From an uncultured Bacilli bacterium (GTDB taxonomy: Bacteria > Bacillota_I > Bacilli_A > RFN20 > CAG-826): 37,882 bases of DNA. Under the pieces are notes generated by a model. The model worked only from the letters and a program-made list of their open reading frames with translations, was not told where the DNA came from and made no database searches. The DNA lies in the NCBI GenBank assembly GCA_944369075.1, contig CALVXK010000010.1, forward strand, positions 1-37,882, in the 5' to 3' direction. Position numbers and translations under genes: made by a program. Position 1 is the stretch's first letter; each line of letters starts with the position of its first letter. Positions 7,764-17,385 of this stretch are shown piece after piece.

Positions 7764-9931
7764 TGAAAAAGAATAAGATTTTAACACTATTACTAGCTCT
7801 TTCTTGCGCTACTTCTCTTCTTTCTTCATGTAATCAAGAAGAAACTACAACTCCAGATGTTCCTAGCGAAGAACCAGATAAAGTTTATAAATATAAAGAT
7901 CCAAAGTGCTATGAAGGTACTTTAATTTCAAATCTTGATTTACCTTTATTTAATGAAACTACACTTCATGTACCACTTTTAGATACTAAGATTAATTTCA
8001 CCTATCAAGAAATCGACCAAGAACTAAATGAAGATGAAGACATGAGAAAAATTAAATTCCATCTTAATATGGATTTATATTCTTCAAAAGAAATGTATGA
8101 ATCTTCTGTTCTAAGCGAATACATTCTTACTGGCATTTTTACTGATTTCAAATATCAAAATATCTTAAATAATGTTAGTGATATTGATTTTTATTACTAT
8201 GGAGATGGTATTTTATATACTACAATTTCCCGTTTTGAAAATAATGCTAAACCTTCTAGAGTTAATGAAGATTATTTAAAAACTTATCCACGTGAAATTA
8301 TTGGAACTTCTAAGATTGATATATCTTCTTTAATGGATATGGTAGGTTCTGTTTCTGGGGACAATTCAACCGATTTTATTATTCAACAATTGTATTCAAT
8401 TTTATCTGGATTTAGTGTAAAAATTGGTGATATTACTTCATTTATTGAAGGTATTACCATTAATGTTTTAGATGAAGGATTTAATGCTAATGTCGATCAA
8501 GAAGGTTTAAATGGTCTTTCTTCAATTTTAACTAACCTTGTTAATTTTGTTGTCAATAAATTTGGAATTGACGTTAGTTTAAAAGATGGAAATTTGCTTA
8601 ATATTAATAAATTTGAAGTCTCATATACTCCACTTTCAATTTCAGCAAATATTTTAAGTGAAAATTCCACTTCTTCTTTACTCAATTTATCATTAACTCG
8701 TAATGATAATGATGTTTTAAATGTTGAAAGTAGTGTTAACCTTGAAGAAGACTATTTAATTCAAGAAAAGGCTGTAAAAGCTGTTGATTCATTCTATTCT
8801 TTATATGATAACTACTCTCTTGATGGTTCTTCTCAAACAGAAATTTATAATTCTATTTCAACAATTAATAGTTTAAGTAACGACGAAAAAGCGAGAGTTG
8901 CTAATTTTAATTCCTATTTAGGATATGATGTTTTAAAAATTGATGAAAATGGAAACTATACCGGAATTAGTGAAGAAGAAAATATTCAAAAATACTATCA
9001 AGATATTTTAGATATAATAAATGATACAAATGAAACTGATTATCAAATAATGACTGGATTAGAAAAAATATTTGCTTTATTTGATGAAGAAAAATACTCC
9101 GATTCTATTAAGTTCAACGTCTTAACATATATTCAAAGAAATAATGAAGAAGAATATAACGCTTATTTAACTAAAATTTCTTCATTTTTAAATCGTTTCC
9201 TCGATCAAATTTTAAAAGACGTTAATGCTCTTCTTGATAAATATAATAAGGATCAAGAACATACATTAAACGAAACTCATGATTTAATTGAAGGAATTTA
9301 TAATCTTACTTCTTTTGATAAGATTGTTTTAAGCACTGATAAAGAAATAGAATTAAAGGATTTAAAAGAAAACGATCTAATTAAAGCACTACCTTCAAGC
9401 ATTGTTTCCAAAATTGCTTATATATTCTCTTTAGATCATCAAATTTTTGATCAAACAAATGCTCAAAACATTTCTTCAATTATTATTAAATATTTAGATG
9501 AAGTTTATAAAATGGTCATAAATATGGGTGAAAAAAGTGATATTCAGGAATTTAAAGATGTTCCTTCTTACCTACTTTTAAATGAAGATAACGATGAAAT
9601 GTATAATATCTTTAATTTAATCTCAAATGGTAATCTTCAATTTATTGATACTATTAAAAATAAACTTGATGATATTATTTCAGATTTACTTTATAAAGCT
9701 GATTTAATGGCTAATAAAAAATTAGATAATACGATAACCATCGAAGAAATTAGATTAATCTTTAATAAAGATGATTTAGCTTTAAAGAAAAAATCATTAG
9801 ATGGAATGTACAATATGATTCATATATATTTATCTTCACCTTTATACGAAAAATATGAGGCAAATCTCTCTTATATTGATAAATATTATGAACTTTGTAA
9901 TGAATTTGAACTTCAAGAAAATCGTCTTTAA
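7763..9931 (+). CDS. Large lipoprotein of unknown function
   Basis: 722 residues. The signal peptide is clear: MKKNK, a Leu-rich core, then LLSSC with lipidated Cys23. A short Thr/Pro/Glu-rich linker follows. Residues of about 45-310 look strand-rich; about 330-720 are acidic and mostly helical. No enzyme motif or known family is recognised. The start overlaps the stop of the preceding lipoprotein gene (TAATG) and has a good AAAGGAGAG site, so the pair is one operon and probably one functional unit on the outer face of the membrane. It ends just before the ATP synthase promoter; nothing in the sequence links it to that operon beyond position. Confidence 0.75.
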   Translation: MKKNKILTLLLALSCATSLLSSCNQEETTTPDVPSEEPDKVYKYKDPKCYEGTLISNLDLPLFNETTLHVPLLDTKINFTYQEIDQELNEDEDMRKIKFHLNMDLYSSKEMYESSVLSEYILTGIFTDFKYQNILNNVSDIDFYYYGDGILYTTISRFENNAKPSRVNEDYLKTYPREIIGTSKIDISSLMDMVGSVSGDNSTDFIIQQLYSILSGFSVKIGDITSFIEGITINVLDEGFNANVDQEGLNGLSSILTNLVNFVVNKFGIDVSLKDGNLLNINKFEVSYTPLSISANILSENSTSSLLNLSLTRNDNDVLNVESSVNLEEDYLIQEKAVKAVDSFYSLYDNYSLDGSSQTEIYNSISTINSLSNDEKARVANFNSYLGYDVLKIDENGNYTGISEEENIQKYYQDILDIINDTNETDYQIMTGLEKIFALFDEEKYSDSIKFNVLTYIQRNNEEEYNAYLTKISSFLNRFLDQILKDVNALLDKYNKDQEHTLNETHDLIEGIYNLTSFDKIVLSTDKEIELKDLKENDLIKALPSSIVSKIAYIFSLDHQIFDQTNAQNISSIIIKYLDEVYKMVINMGEKSDIQEFKDVPSYLLLNEDNDEMYNIFNLISNGNLQFIDTIKNKLDDIISDLLYKADLMANKKLDNTITIEEIRLIFNKDDLALKKKSLDGMYNMIHIYLSSPLYEKYEANLSYIDKYYELCNEFELQENRL

Positions 9932-9948
9932 AATAGACGCCAAAATTA

Positions 9949-9977
9949 TTGACTTTTAAGACCGCAAGTTTTATAAA
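9949..9977 (+). promoter_or_regulatory. Promoter of the ATP synthase operon
   Basis: TTGACT (9949-9954) and TATAAA (9972-9977) are separated by exactly 17 nt, close to the sigma-A consensus. The expected RNA start is near 9984, only about 7 nt before the small ORF at 9991 and about 54 nt before atpI. Confidence 0.75.
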
Positions 9978-9990
9978 TAGAGAGTAAATA

Positions 9991-10095
9991 ATGTCGGCCT
10001 TAAGACAAGATTTACTAAACGAAAGAATTAAGTTAGAATGTTTGAAAAATTTGATCGAAATAAGAAAACCATTATTGCTGCGATTTGTTTTTTAA
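9991..10095 (+). CDS. Possible near-leaderless small ORF ahead of atpI
   Basis: A 34-codon ORF (ATG to TAA) whose N-terminus reads MSALRQDLLNERIKLE. It begins about 7 nt after the predicted start of the atp transcript and overlaps the first 58 nt of atpI in another frame. It could be a leader peptide, coupling translation into atpI, which has no Shine-Dalgarno of its own. It could also be the real N-terminus of AtpI displaced by a frameshift, or chance. No homologue is known to me. Confidence 0.3.
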   Translation: MSALRQDLLNERIKLECLKNLIEIRKPLLLRFVF

Positions 10096-10430
10096 TTGTC
10101 GCAATAATTGGATATGCTATTGGTACATTAATATATTTTTTAGCAAATTCATCAACATTTTTGGTTTTATTTTCAATCTCATTTCCATTTATGATATTAA
10201 CTTATATAACTTTCATTCTTGGATTTTTAAAATTCGGTATTGATAGAAAAGGTAAATTATCTTTTATCCTTTTTTATCTCGCGCGATTTGCATGTATTAT
10301 CCTCTCTTTAGTTTTATGCGTTCTTTATCTTTATTTAATGGGAACCCTTAAAACAAGTGAGGCATATTACATTATTATTTCTCCAGTTTTATACACAATT
10401 GGTTATTTAGTAGGTATAGTGATTAAGTAA
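10038..10430 (+). CDS. atpI: AtpI-like small membrane protein of the ATP synthase operon
   Basis: 130 residues with four transmembrane segments (about 12-35, 42-66, 74-96 and 107-129) and a basic N-terminus. Position as first gene of an atp operon and topology match AtpI/Uncl proteins, which assist assembly of the c ring and ion balance. Sequence similarity in this family is weak, so the call rests on context. There is no clear Shine-Dalgarno; translation may be coupled to the small ORF at 9991. atpB starts 1 nt after its stop. Confidence 0.6.
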   Translation: MFEKFDRNKKTIIAAICFLIVAIIGYAIGTLIYFLANSSTFLVLFSISFPFMILTYITFILGFLKFGIDRKGKLSFILFYLARFACIILSLVLCVLYLYLMGTLKTSEAYYIIISPVLYTIGYLVGIVIK

Positions 10431-10431
10431 T

Positions 10432-11277
10432 ATGGATTTTGGAAAAGTTATTAAATGGTTAAGTTGGGATGAAATTCCCCCTGAATTTCTTTCTTCTATA
10501 TTAGCATTATTAATAATGCTTATTTTAACTATAGTTATAAGAATAAAACTAAGAAAATACGATGCATTAGAAAAACCTAAGGGATTTTTTAATGCTTTTG
10601 AAGCAATCAACGATTGGGTTGAAAAACAAGTTATTGATTTAATGGGCCCAGCATTTAAGGACTTCTCTGGATATATCTTATTTGTTGGAGGATATATTAT
10701 TCTAGGATTTATTATTGGATGGATTGGTATTCCTAATATATTTCAACCACATGGTGATACTTTTGGTGAACCGCTTCCTAACCCATTTACAAATATTGCT
10801 ATTCCACTTTCAATTGCTTTAATCACATTCGTTTTAACTCACTATAACGCAATTAAATATAAACACTGGTCATACTTTGAAAGATATATAGAGCCAATTC
10901 CAATTTTCTTACCAGTTAACTTAGTTACTATGTGGTCATCACTTTTATCCTTAACTCTACGTTTATTTGGTAATGCTTTAGCTGGATATTGTGTTATTAC
11001 ATTAATCTATGTTGGACTTGGAACATCGCTTCCACCAGAAGGAAGCCTTGTAGGTATGGTATTTGATCCAATCCTTGCGCCAATTGGCCACCTCTACTTT
11101 GATTTATTCGATGGCTTAATTCAAATGGCTGTCTTTACAATATTAACAATGATTAATATATCAAATGAATATATTAGTCCTGAAGAATATAAGCTTTCTA
11201 TAGAAAACAAAAAACACGAAAAAGAAATGAAAAAACAAAGAAGACTCGAAAAGAAAGCTAAAAAAGTTGGTATTTAA
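10432..11277 (+). CDS. atpB: ATP synthase F0 subunit a
   Basis: 281-residue membrane protein forming, with the c ring, the ion path of the F0 motor. The diagnostic helix reads LTLRLFGNALAGY, with the essential Arg at residue 177. It is followed by a long amphipathic pair ending in FDGLIQMAVFTILTMINI. The N-terminal 60 residues form an extra membrane helix and a soluble stretch, and the C-terminus is a Lys/Glu-rich tail of about 35 residues. It lies 1 nt downstream of atpI and upstream of atpE in the standard order. Confidence 0.95.
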   Translation: MDFGKVIKWLSWDEIPPEFLSSILALLIMLILTIVIRIKLRKYDALEKPKGFFNAFEAINDWVEKQVIDLMGPAFKDFSGYILFVGGYIILGFIIGWIGIPNIFQPHGDTFGEPLPNPFTNIAIPLSIALITFVLTHYNAIKYKHWSYFERYIEPIPIFLPVNLVTMWSSLLSLTLRLFGNALAGYCVITLIYVGLGTSLPPEGSLVGMVFDPILAPIGHLYFDLFDGLIQMAVFTILTMINISNEYISPEEYKLSIENKKHEKEMKKQRRLEKKAKKVGI

Positions 11278-11312
11278 TTCATATTGAATTTGAAATAGAA
11301 GGAGATAAATTT

Positions 11313-11528
11313 ATGAATTTTATTGGTTTAGGTATTGCATGTATCGGACTTGGCATGTCAGCTATTGCTGAAGGCTTAGCAGTCATGAAAGCTATGGAAG
11401 CTATCGGTAGAAATCCATCTGCCACAAAAGATATCAGAACTTCCATGATTATTGGTATCGGTCTTGTTGAATCTGTTGCAATTTATATTCTTGTTGTTGC
11501 AATTTTAATGGCATTCGTTGTTCAATAG
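11313..11528 (+). CDS. atpE: ATP synthase F0 subunit c
   Basis: 71 residues: two hydrophobic helices joined by the polar loop GRNP (32-35), the usual size of a c subunit. The ion-carrying carboxylate is Glu53 in GLVESVAIY. Ser54 and Tyr58 sit where sodium-type c subunits keep Ser66 and Tyr70 (Ilyobacter numbering). Helix 1 has Glu20 exactly 33 residues before Glu53, the same spacing as Glu32/Glu65 of the two-carboxylate Fusobacterium ring. A sodium-driven motor is therefore possible but not proved, since some proton-type streptococcal c subunits also have a Glu at the helix-1 position. GGAG lies upstream of the ATG. Confidence 0.95.
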   Translation: MNFIGLGIACIGLGMSAIAEGLAVMKAMEAIGRNPSATKDIRTSMIIGIGLVESVAIYILVVAILMAFVVQ

Positions 11529-11548
11529 AAAGTTTTAAAGGCAAGAAT

Positions 11549-12148
11549 ATGAAGAAATCAAAAAAACTTACATTAACTGCTTTTCTATCTATTCTTCTTT
11601 TGAGTTTGACTTCTTGTGACACTGAAGAAATTTCAGATAGAATCGTTACATTAGTCCAAAATATGTTGCCAAATATTTGGATTACTTTAATGCAACTTGC
11701 TTTATTCATTATTGTCGTAGTTCTTTTTATTGTTTTGGCTTATAAACCTTTGAAAAAGAAACTTTCAAAGCGTAGCGATTATATTGAAAAAAATATTAAA
11801 GATAGTGAAGAAAAAGTTAAAGAAGCTAGTGCAAATCTAGAAAAAAGTAATCAACTTATTTTAGATAGTGAGAAAAAAGCAGGTGAAATTGTTCAAGCTG
11901 CTCAAAAAACAGCTGAAGTTAGAGCTCAAGAAAGTGAAAAAGAGCTCTTTACTAAAATTGAAATTGCTAAAGCTCAAGCTCATAAAGATATTGAGACTGA
12001 ACGTAACAACATGCTTAAAGACGCACATAAAACAATTGTTGATAGTGCAATTACAACATCAAAAGAAATTTTAAAAAGAGACATTACAAAAGAAGATAAC
12101 GACAAATTCGTTAATGATTTTGTCGATGAACTATTAAAGGATAAGTAA
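11549..12148 (+). CDS. atpF: ATP synthase F0 subunit b, lipoprotein type
   Basis: 199 residues. The N-terminus is a lipoprotein signal peptide (MKKSKK, hydrophobic core, SLTSC, Cys23). A transmembrane helix follows (about 44-66, WITLMQLALFIIVVVLF), then YKPLKKKL and a long charged coiled coil, which forms the peripheral stalk and contacts delta. Subunit b of Mycoplasma pneumoniae is known to be a lipoprotein with this layout, so the form supports a Mollicutes-like origin. The order atpE-atpF-atpH is standard, and atpH starts 1 nt after the stop. Confidence 0.93.
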   Translation: MKKSKKLTLTAFLSILLLSLTSCDTEEISDRIVTLVQNMLPNIWITLMQLALFIIVVVLFIVLAYKPLKKKLSKRSDYIEKNIKDSEEKVKEASANLEKSNQLILDSEKKAGEIVQAAQKTAEVRAQESEKELFTKIEIAKAQAHKDIETERNNMLKDAHKTIVDSAITTSKEILKRDITKEDNDKFVNDFVDELLKDK

Positions 12149-12149
12149 A

Positions 12150-12728
12150 ATGACTAACACCGATTCCCTTATTTTAAAAACAACAGAAGGGTTTTTCCAA
12201 AATGCTCTAGAAAATAACCAAATTATTAAGTTTCAAGAAAACTTAAAGTTTTTATTATGGAATTTAGAGAAAAATCCATCATATTATGACTTATTAAATT
12301 CACCTTTTGTTGAAATTAAAGATAAGTATGAATCACTTGATGATACTTTTAAGGATGTTTTAATTCCTGAAGTACTTCTTTTTGCAAAAATCTTGATTGA
12401 AAAAAATATTTTTAATCATTTAAGAGAAGTTAAAGAAACTTTTGATCGATTAGTACATCAAGAACAAAATATTTTAGATGGTTTTATTTATACACCTTTC
12501 GAATTAAGTCAAGATCAAGTTAGCAAAATTCAATCTGCTTTTGAAAAGAAATTTAACACTAAATGTAATTTTAAAATTGTTATCGATAAAGACTTAATTG
12601 CTGGAATTAGAGTTTTAATTAATGAAACAATTTTTGAATACAGTGTTGAGTCAAAGTTAGATGATATCAAAGAGAACTTAAACCAATATTACGATAACTA
12701 TTTTAAAAGTAATAAGGAGGCTAAATAA
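12150..12728 (+). CDS. atpH: ATP synthase F1 subunit delta
   Basis: 192 residues. The N-terminal helical domain (about 1-115) binds alpha. The C-terminal part includes GFIYTPFELSQDQVSKIQSAFEKKF-like sequence and IDKDLIAGIRVLINETIF, the typical delta ending (I-D-x-x-L-I-G-G-I/x-V). It links F1 to the b stalk. The TAATG overlap with atpA and an AAGGAGG at 12714-12720 inside atpH serve atpA translation. Confidence 0.92.
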   Translation: MTNTDSLILKTTEGFFQNALENNQIIKFQENLKFLLWNLEKNPSYYDLLNSPFVEIKDKYESLDDTFKDVLIPEVLLFAKILIEKNIFNHLREVKETFDRLVHQEQNILDGFIYTPFELSQDQVSKIQSAFEKKFNTKCNFKIVIDKDLIAGIRVLINETIFEYSVESKLDDIKENLNQYYDNYFKSNKEAK

Positions 12729-14257
12729 TGAGTGATAATAAAAATCTAAACTCCTTATCAGAAATTATTAAGGATGAAATCAATAAATACGAAAAGAAAA
12801 TTAATACTACAAGTGTTGGTCAAGTAGTTAGTGTAGGTGACTGTATCGCCACCATTTATGGACTTGACGAAGCAATGTATGGCGAATTAATTGAATTTCC
12901 AAATAATAACTACGGTATGGTTATGAACATCGAAGAAGATTCAATCGGTGTTGCTCTTTTTGGAAATGAAATAAGCATAAAGGAGGGCGATATTTGCAAT
13001 AGAACAAATAAAGTTACTTCTGTTCCTGTTGGCGATGCGATGCTAGGTAGAGTTGTTAATTCTTTAGGCGAACCTATTGATGGCTTAGGAAAAATTGAAA
13101 CTAACGAATATAGACCTATTGAAATGCCTGCTCCTAAAATTATGGATAGACAATCAGTTAAACAACCTTTAATGACAGGAATTAAAGCTATCGATTCAAT
13201 GATTCCTATTGGAAAAGGACAAAGAGAATTGATTATTGGAAATAGACAAACCGGAAAAACTGCTTTAGCAATCGATACAATTTTAAATCAAAAAGGTAAA
13301 GATGTTATTTGTGTTTATTGTTCAATTGGCCAAAAAAATTCCTCACTCGCCCAAATTGTCTCTCGTTTAAAAAGAGCTGGTGCAATGAGCTATACCGTTG
13401 TTGTTTCTTCTGGCGCAGCTGATCCTTCTCCAATGCAATATATTGCACCTTATAGTGCAACTTCTATTGCCGAATATTGGGAATATAGAGGAAAAGATGT
13501 TTTGATTGTTTATGATGATTTATCAAAACATGCTGTTGCTTATAGAACTTTATGTTTATTGCTTAGAAGATCTCCTGGTAGAGAAGCTTATCCCGGTGAT
13601 ATTTTCTATATTCACTCTAAACTTCTTGAAAGATCTTGTAAACTTTCAAGTAAATTAGGTGGAGGCTCTATTACGGCTCTTCCTATCGTTGAAACTCAAG
13701 CCGGAGATATTTCAGCTTATATTCCTACTAATATTATTTCCATTACTGATGGTCAATTATTCTTAAACGATGATATGTTTAATGCAGGACAAAGACCAGC
13801 AATTGATTCAGGCTTATCAGTAAGCCGTGTTGGTAGTGCTGCTCAATATAAAGTAATGAAAAATGTTGCAAAAGATTTAAGAATGCAACTTGCTAACTAT
13901 CATGAAATGCTTGATTTCTCTAGATTTGGTAGTGACTTAGATAAATCAACGCAAGCTATTTTAACTCATGGTGAAATTCTTCTTGAAGTTTTAAAGCAAA
14001 AACAATACATGCCTTTATCTTTAGCTCAAGAAATTGTTGATATTTTTGTTGCTCAAAGCGGTTATTTAGATGATGTTGAACCTTCTAAAGTCCATCACAT
14101 TTTAAAACTTTTAGATAACTCAATTGTTTCAAAAGAAAACAACATTTATGAAAAAATTAATTCGACTCATGAATTTAGTGACGAAGATAAAAACTTTGTC
14201 TTAGATTTATTAACTACAATTAAAAATGCAGTAAAAACTAACGAGGTAAATGCTTAG
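12728..14257 (+). CDS. atpA: ATP synthase F1 subunit alpha
   Basis: 509 residues, normal length. It has an N-terminal beta barrel, then the nucleotide domain with P-loop GNRQTGKT (171-178), KHAVAYRTLCLLLRRSPGREAYPGD-type sequence and the SGLSVSRVGSAAQ signature. The usual alpha P-loop is GDRQTGKT, so Asn172 replaces a near-invariant Asp. Alpha sites are non-catalytic, so activity should be kept. It carries a strong Shine-Dalgarno and overlaps atpH by one nucleotide. The stop is TAG. Confidence 0.96.
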   Translation: MSDNKNLNSLSEIIKDEINKYEKKINTTSVGQVVSVGDCIATIYGLDEAMYGELIEFPNNNYGMVMNIEEDSIGVALFGNEISIKEGDICNRTNKVTSVPVGDAMLGRVVNSLGEPIDGLGKIETNEYRPIEMPAPKIMDRQSVKQPLMTGIKAIDSMIPIGKGQRELIIGNRQTGKTALAIDTILNQKGKDVICVYCSIGQKNSSLAQIVSRLKRAGAMSYTVVVSSGAADPSPMQYIAPYSATSIAEYWEYRGKDVLIVYDDLSKHAVAYRTLCLLLRRSPGREAYPGDIFYIHSKLLERSCKLSSKLGGGSITALPIVETQAGDISAYIPTNIISITDGQLFLNDDMFNAGQRPAIDSGLSVSRVGSAAQYKVMKNVAKDLRMQLANYHEMLDFSRFGSDLDKSTQAILTHGEILLEVLKQKQYMPLSLAQEIVDIFVAQSGYLDDVEPSKVHHILKLLDNSIVSKENNIYEKINSTHEFSDEDKNFVLDLLTTIKNAVKTNEVNA

Positions 14258-14263
14258 CAAAAT

Positions 14264-16647
<2,384 letters not shown>

Positions 16648-16650
16648 TTT

Positions 16651-17082
16651 ATGGCAGACGAACAAATTGGTTTAATAAATTTACGATTAGTTACACCTGA
16701 TTCTCTTGAACAAAGACATAGAATCAAATCTATTACCGTTCAAACAGATAATGGTGAAGTTGAAATACTTCCAAATCATGCTGATTATTTAGCAAATGTT
16801 GAGGTATCTATTTTAACTATACGTAGATATAATGATGAAATCGTCCACTATGCCGTAGGTGGAGGAGCAATTCATTTTAACAATAAAACTAACACTACTT
16901 CACTTATTGTTAATACTTTCATTCCAGTAGAAAAAATCGATATCGAAAAAACAAAAAAAGCACAAGAAGAAGCTTTACAAAAACTCAAAAATTCTACTTC
17001 GGCTCATGAACATAAACAAGCAGAATTATCTTTAAAAACTGCATTAGTTGAAGCTTTTGCTAAAAATAACTATCAAAAATAA
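16651..17082 (+). CDS. atpC: ATP synthase F1 subunit epsilon
   Basis: 143 residues. The N-terminal beta sandwich shows GEVEILPNHADYLANVE (the family pattern is G-x-x-x-I-L-P-x-H) and YAVGGGAIHF. The C-terminal two-helix domain (about 90-143, Lys/Glu/Ala-rich) can brake rotation in this family. It is the last gene of the operon. There is no terminator directly after it; the promoter of tRNA-Ala begins 3 nt after the stop codon, so operon transcripts probably run to the terminator at 17236-17269. Confidence 0.92.
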   Translation: MADEQIGLINLRLVTPDSLEQRHRIKSITVQTDNGEVEILPNHADYLANVEVSILTIRRYNDEIVHYAVGGGAIHFNNKTNTTSLIVNTFIPVEKIDIEKTKKAQEEALQKLKNSTSAHEHKQAELSLKTALVEAFAKNNYQK

Positions 17083-17084
17083 GT

Positions 17085-17113
17085 TTGATTAGATTTAGCA
17101 TATCTAGTATAAT
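17085..17113 (+). promoter_or_regulatory. Promoter of tRNA-Ala
   Basis: TTGATT (17085-17090), a 17-nt spacer and a perfect TATAAT (17108-17113), placing the RNA start about 7 nt before the tRNA 5' end at 17127. It directly abuts the atpC stop codon. Confidence 0.75.
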
Positions 17114-17126
17114 CTTATTTGCGTTT

Positions 17127-17202
17127 GGGCCTTTGGCGCAGCTGGGAGCGCGCTTCCATGGCATGGAAGAGGTCACGGGTTCGAGCCCCGTAAGGTCCAC
17201 CA
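17127..17202 (+). tRNA. tRNA-Ala (anticodon GGC)
   Basis: The acceptor pairs GGGCCTT with AAGGTCC (one G-U). The D arm is GCGC-AGCTGGGA-GCGC. The anticodon stem pairs CTTCC with GGAAG around ATGGCAT, so U33 is followed by GGC. The T arm pairs ACGGG with CCCGT around TTCGAGC. The 3' ACCA is encoded. It is GC-rich against its AT-rich surroundings, as expected for tRNA. Confidence 0.95.
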
Positions 17203-17283
17203 TATAGAAATAAATACTAAACGCCTTAATAAATCAAAAAATAACGCGATTATCCTCGCGTTATTTTTTTATTTCTATATGGT
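17199..17283. repeat. 16-bp inverted repeat formed by the 3' ends of two convergent tRNA genes
   Basis: ACCATATAGAAATAAA at 17199-17214 is repeated exactly in inverse orientation at 17268-17283. Each copy starts with the encoded ACCA end of one tRNA (Ala on +, Arg on -) and continues into its trailer. The terminator hairpin lies between them. Confidence 0.85.
17236..17269. terminator. Bidirectional terminator for tRNA-Ala/atp operon and for tRNA-Arg/polC
   Basis: A perfect 14-bp stem pairs AAAAAATAACGCGA (17236-17249) with TCGCGTTATTTTTT (17256-17269) around TTATCC. The A- and T-runs act as U-tracts for both strands, ending transcripts from both sides. Confidence 0.88.
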
Positions 17284-17356
17284 GATCACGGAGGGATTTG
17301 AACCCTCGACCTACTCCTTAGGAGGGAGTTACTCTATCCAGCTGAGCTACGTAACC
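17280..17356 (-). tRNA. tRNA-Arg (anticodon CCT)
   Basis: The acceptor pairs GGTTACG with CGTGATC (two G-U). The D arm is GCTC-AGCTGGATA-GAGT. The anticodon stem pairs ACTCC with GGAGT around CTCCTAA, so U33 is followed by CCT and it reads AGG. The T arm pairs GAGGG with CCCTC around TTCAAAT. Discriminator A and CCA are encoded. It begins 21 nt after the polC stop on the same strand; no separate promoter fits in that gap, so it is probably processed from the polC transcript. Confidence 0.95.
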
Positions 17357-17360
17357 ATTA

Positions 17361-17385
17361 TTGGCTAGCTTAGATTACTAGCCAA
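17361..17385 (-). other. Hairpin spanning the polC stop codon
   Basis: TTGGCTAG (17378-17385 on the minus strand) pairs perfectly with CTAGCCAA (17361-17368) around a 9-nt loop; the polC TAG stop lies in the stem. No U-tract follows, only TAAT and then the tRNA. It is more likely a processing or stabilising hairpin between mRNA and tRNA than a terminator. Confidence 0.55.

Noticed and set aside
11449-11709. Antisense ORF across atpE-atpF
   Set aside because: It runs opposite two conserved genes and has no supporting signals.
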